Shown here: piece after piece, positions 5,732 through 7,560 of the stretch | Layout of the letters: each line of letters starts with the position of its first letter | How positions within the stretch are numbered: the stretch's first letter is position 1 | Assembly: GCA_021372695.1 (NCBI GenBank) | Contig: JAJFTY010000203.1 | Span: forward strand, 1 to 7,560 | Direction: 5' to 3' | Origin: Deltaproteobacteria bacterium | GTDB taxonomy: Bacteria; Desulfobacterota; Syntrophia; Syntrophales; UBA5619 | DNA: 7,560 nt | Position numbers and translations under genes: made by a program | The notes under the pieces: generated by a model | Seen by the model: the letters and a program-made list of their open reading frames with translations, nothing else | Told to the model about the DNA's origin: nothing | The model's database searches: none

Positions 5732-7560
5732 TGGTACGGCATCTCCGTTACAACCCGGGCCGGGACCCGGTGGAATACCTGGAGGCGATCAACAGCGGCG
5801 AAAACCGCGTGCAGATCCTGGAGCAGCTTCTCATTGCCCTGCGCGCCGAGATCGGCCGCCCCAATCACCAGCACCATCTTCTCATCGGCCCCCGGGGATC
5901 GGGGAAAACGCATCTCTTACGGATCCTGACCGCGGGACGGATACCCGCCGACCCGGCCCTTTCCGAGGCCTATCTGCCCGTGGTGATGCCGGAGGAGACG
6001 GCGCTCCGTTCACCGGGCGACCTGTTCCTGAAGTTCGTGGAACGGCTGGCCGAGCAGCTCAAGAATCCTCCAGAGGACATCGCTCCAGACACCGCCCGGA
6101 CCGCCCGGGGAACCTGCCTCGCGGCCCTCACCACGGCCAAGGGCATGAAGGACCCGCTGGAGCGCCTGGAACTCTCGGTGGATGCCCTGGAATCGGCAGC
6201 CCAGACATTGGACCGCATTCTGCTTCCCATCGCCGAAAACGTGGACCAAACCTTCTACCTCGGGGCGCAGCGGAGCCGCAAAGGCCCTTTGGACGAGCAA
6301 TGGGCTATCCGCCGCCACCTCCAGGAATCGCCCAGGCTTCTTGTCATTGGGGCGGCCCCCACGCTCTTCGGCGCCGTTGGCGATCCGGGCAAGCCGTTCT
6401 ACGATTTCTTCCGCACCCACCACCTGGATGAGCTCTCCAACGACGAAGTTTTGGAGATCATCCGCCTCCGGCTGGCATACGAAGCGGCCAACCCCGGTCC
6501 CGACGAGCTACGGGCGGCCAGGGTCCGCTGCCTCCTGGACGATTTCGCGGAGAACAGCCCGCAACTCAGGGGCCTTCTGGTCATCACCGGCGGTCTTCCC
6601 CGGTTCATCCACCTTATCTATGAAGTGATCGTGGAGACGGAGGTCGGCCTGATCCTGGACACCCTGAACAGCTTCCTCGACGATATGACCCCTTATTTCC
6701 AGAGCCGTCTCGATCCGCGCTTCATCCCCCAGCCGGAGATCGATATCCTGCATACCCTGGCCCTGGCCCGCGGTCCCCTGCAGCCGTCGGAACTGGCTGA
6801 AGAACTCTATGGCGTCTCCACCAACGAAGTCTCCGAACTCCTGGGCCGTCTGCATGAACGGGGGATGGTGAAACGGGCAGGCCGGCCGGGAGGCCAAGCC
6901 GTGACCTGGGACCTGACCGAGCCCCTCTACCGGGTCTGGACCCAATTCCGGGACAATCCGGATGCCCAGGATCTGTACCACGCGTTGGGAAGATTTGTGG
7001 CCCTGCTCTTCACGAGGTCCGAGATTGAAACGGAGCGGGCCAGACTTGCCGAGGCCCTGTCCTGCCTGCCCGAAGGCTCCGTCACGCGCCGCGGCATGCA
7101 GGAGCGCGACCGTATGCTGGAGCAGGCCGGGCAGTTTCAATCGGAAAAGCAAATGGAAACGATAGGGATGCCGGCAGAAGCGATGGCGGCGCCACCGCTG
7201 GCGGAAAAGGCACGGGAACTGTTCAACGCCCACTATGACGCCGGAAGGGCGGGTGACCAGAACCAAGCGCGGGTGCTCCTGGAGGAACTCCGTACTTTGC
7301 ACCAAACTTACCCCGATGAGGCGGCTGTCAGGGAACAGTTGGCCAAGGGACTTTTCAACGCCCATTATGACGCCAGAAAAGCGGGTGACCAGAACCAAGC
7401 GCGGGTGCTCCTGGCGGAACTCCGTACTTTGCACCAAACTTACCCCGATGACGCGGCTGTCAGGGAACGGTTGGCCAGGGGACTTTTCAACGCCCATTAT
7501 GACGCCGGAGAAGCGGGTGACCAGAACCCCGCGCGGGTGCTCCTGGAGGAACTCCGTACC
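5731..7560 (+). CDS. P-loop ATPase with winged helix and tandem TPR-like repeats, 3' truncated by window edge
   Basis: The frame is open for 610 codons and runs past the window end. The start at 5731 follows GGGAGG (5719-5724) and shares one base with the preceding stop. Walker A is GPRGSGKT (53-60, K59). The Walker B position reads ILLPIAENVD (163-172), with E-N-x-D instead of the usual D-E. RLLVIGAAPTLF (202-213) fits sensor 1, PFYDFF (222-227) is a segment I associate with this type of ATPase, and GGLPR (287-291) resembles sensor 2. A winged helix covers about 335-385 (SELAEELYG.....EVSELLGRLHERGMVKRAG). After a linker, from residue 497, come 44-residue repeats starting LFNAHYDA and containing ARVLLEELRTLHQTYPD, similar to TPR helices and suited to binding another protein. 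Two full copies and 26 residues of a third are visible. I know no named family for the whole architecture; an AAA+ sensor or scaffold acting with the two upstream products is likely. Confidence 0.84.
   Translation, partial: MVRHLRYNPGRDPVEYLEAINSGENRVQILEQLLIALRAEIGRPNHQHHLLIGPRGSGKTHLLRILTAGRIPADPALSEAYLPVVMPEETALRSPGDLFLKFVERLAEQLKNPPEDIAPDTARTARGTCLAALTTAKGMKDPLERLELSVDALESAAQTLDRILLPIAENVDQTFYLGAQRSRKGPLDEQWAIRRHLQESPRLLVIGAAPTLFGAVGDPGKPFYDFFRTHHLDELSNDEVLEIIRLRLAYEAANPGPDELRAARVRCLLDDFAENSPQLRGLLVITGGLPRFIHLIYEVIVETEVGLILDTLNSFLDDMTPYFQSRLDPRFIPQPEIDILHTLALARGPLQPSELAEELYGVSTNEVSELLGRLHERGMVKRAGRPGGQAVTWDLTEPLYRVWTQFRDNPDAQDLYHALGRFVALLFTRSEIETERARLAEALSCLPEGSVTRRGMQERDRMLEQAGQFQSEKQMETIGMPAEAMAAPPLAEKARELFNAHYDAGRAGDQNQARVLLEELRTLHQTYPDEAAVREQLAKGLFNAHYDARKAGDQNQARVLLAELRTLHQTYPDDAAVRERLARGLFNAHYDAGEAGDQNPARVLLEELRT
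7219..7560 (+). repeat. In-frame 132-bp tandem repeats encoding TPR-like units
   Basis: Copies begin at 7219, 7351 and 7483, the last cut by the window end after 78 bp. Copies 1 and 2 differ at 9 of 132 bases, and copies 2 and 3 at 6 of the 78 comparable bases. Many of the differences change the amino acid, clustered at residues 9-10 of the unit (GR, RK, GE) and at a few helix-surface positions. Identity this high at the DNA level, including silent sites, indicates recent duplication or ongoing gene conversion rather than ancient TPR divergence. The number of further copies cannot be seen. Confidence 0.93.

Noticed and set aside
6508..7497. 329-codon minus-strand open frame with internal protein repeats
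   Set aside because: The repeats are the antisense reading of the 132-bp coding repeats; the plus-strand frame has the ATPase and TPR-like features.
7219..7560. CRISPR array
   Set aside because: The units are 132 bp, directly abutting and translated in frame, with no short repeats separated by unique spacers.

Overview
This is a GC-rich, gene-dense bacterial window, with strong G/C preference at third codon positions. Its proteins look like those of Deltaproteobacteria/Desulfobacterota such as the syntrophic and sulfate-reducing lineages. That placement is an inference from protein flavour; there is no rRNA or marker gene to confirm it. No tRNA, rRNA, CRISPR array or complete mobile element was found.

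Left part (1-3082), housekeeping-like. A 5'-truncated Sir2 deacylase (1-522) overlaps an NRDE/TANGO2-family gene (513-1286). After a 174-bp gap comes a Nudix hydrolase with a perfect Nudix box (1461-1925). Sirtuins release O-acyl-ADP-ribose and Nudix enzymes often cleave ADP-ribose derivatives, so these genes could share an NAD/ADP-ribose theme. A secreted protein with a FlgT-like N-terminal domain (1946-3082, minus strand) converges on the Nudix gene with only 20 bp between stops. It has its own plausible promoter and a strong ribosome binding site.

Junction (3083-3461). This 379-bp stretch holds no intact gene. It contains the leader of the minus-strand gene, a short decayed fragment resembling IS21-family IstB (Walker A region, about 3227-3358), and two related palindromes (3368-3404 and 3415-3449). 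The first palindrome is almost perfect and is centred on a consensus -35 box (TTGACA, 17-bp spacer, TACAGT). The second lies in the predicted 5' leader and abuts the ribosome binding site of the next gene. It looks like a mobile-element scar turned into, or lying beside, a regulated promoter.

Right part (3462 to the end), the most unusual region. It is a tightly coupled three-gene operon. The first gene encodes a RelA/SpoT-synthetase-like protein with an altered G-loop (3462-4256). The second encodes a P-loop ATPase with an unknown N-terminal extension (4253-5731), joined by a 4-bp ATGA overlap. The third encodes a second P-loop ATPase with a winged helix and a C-terminal array of nearly identical 44-residue TPR-like repeats (5731 to beyond 7560), joined by a 1-bp TAATG overlap. 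The third gene has no stop codon in the window. I know of no named system with this composition. A nucleotide-signalling or toxin-like enzyme controlled by two ATPases, possibly in phage defence or stress response, is a reasonable but unproven hypothesis.
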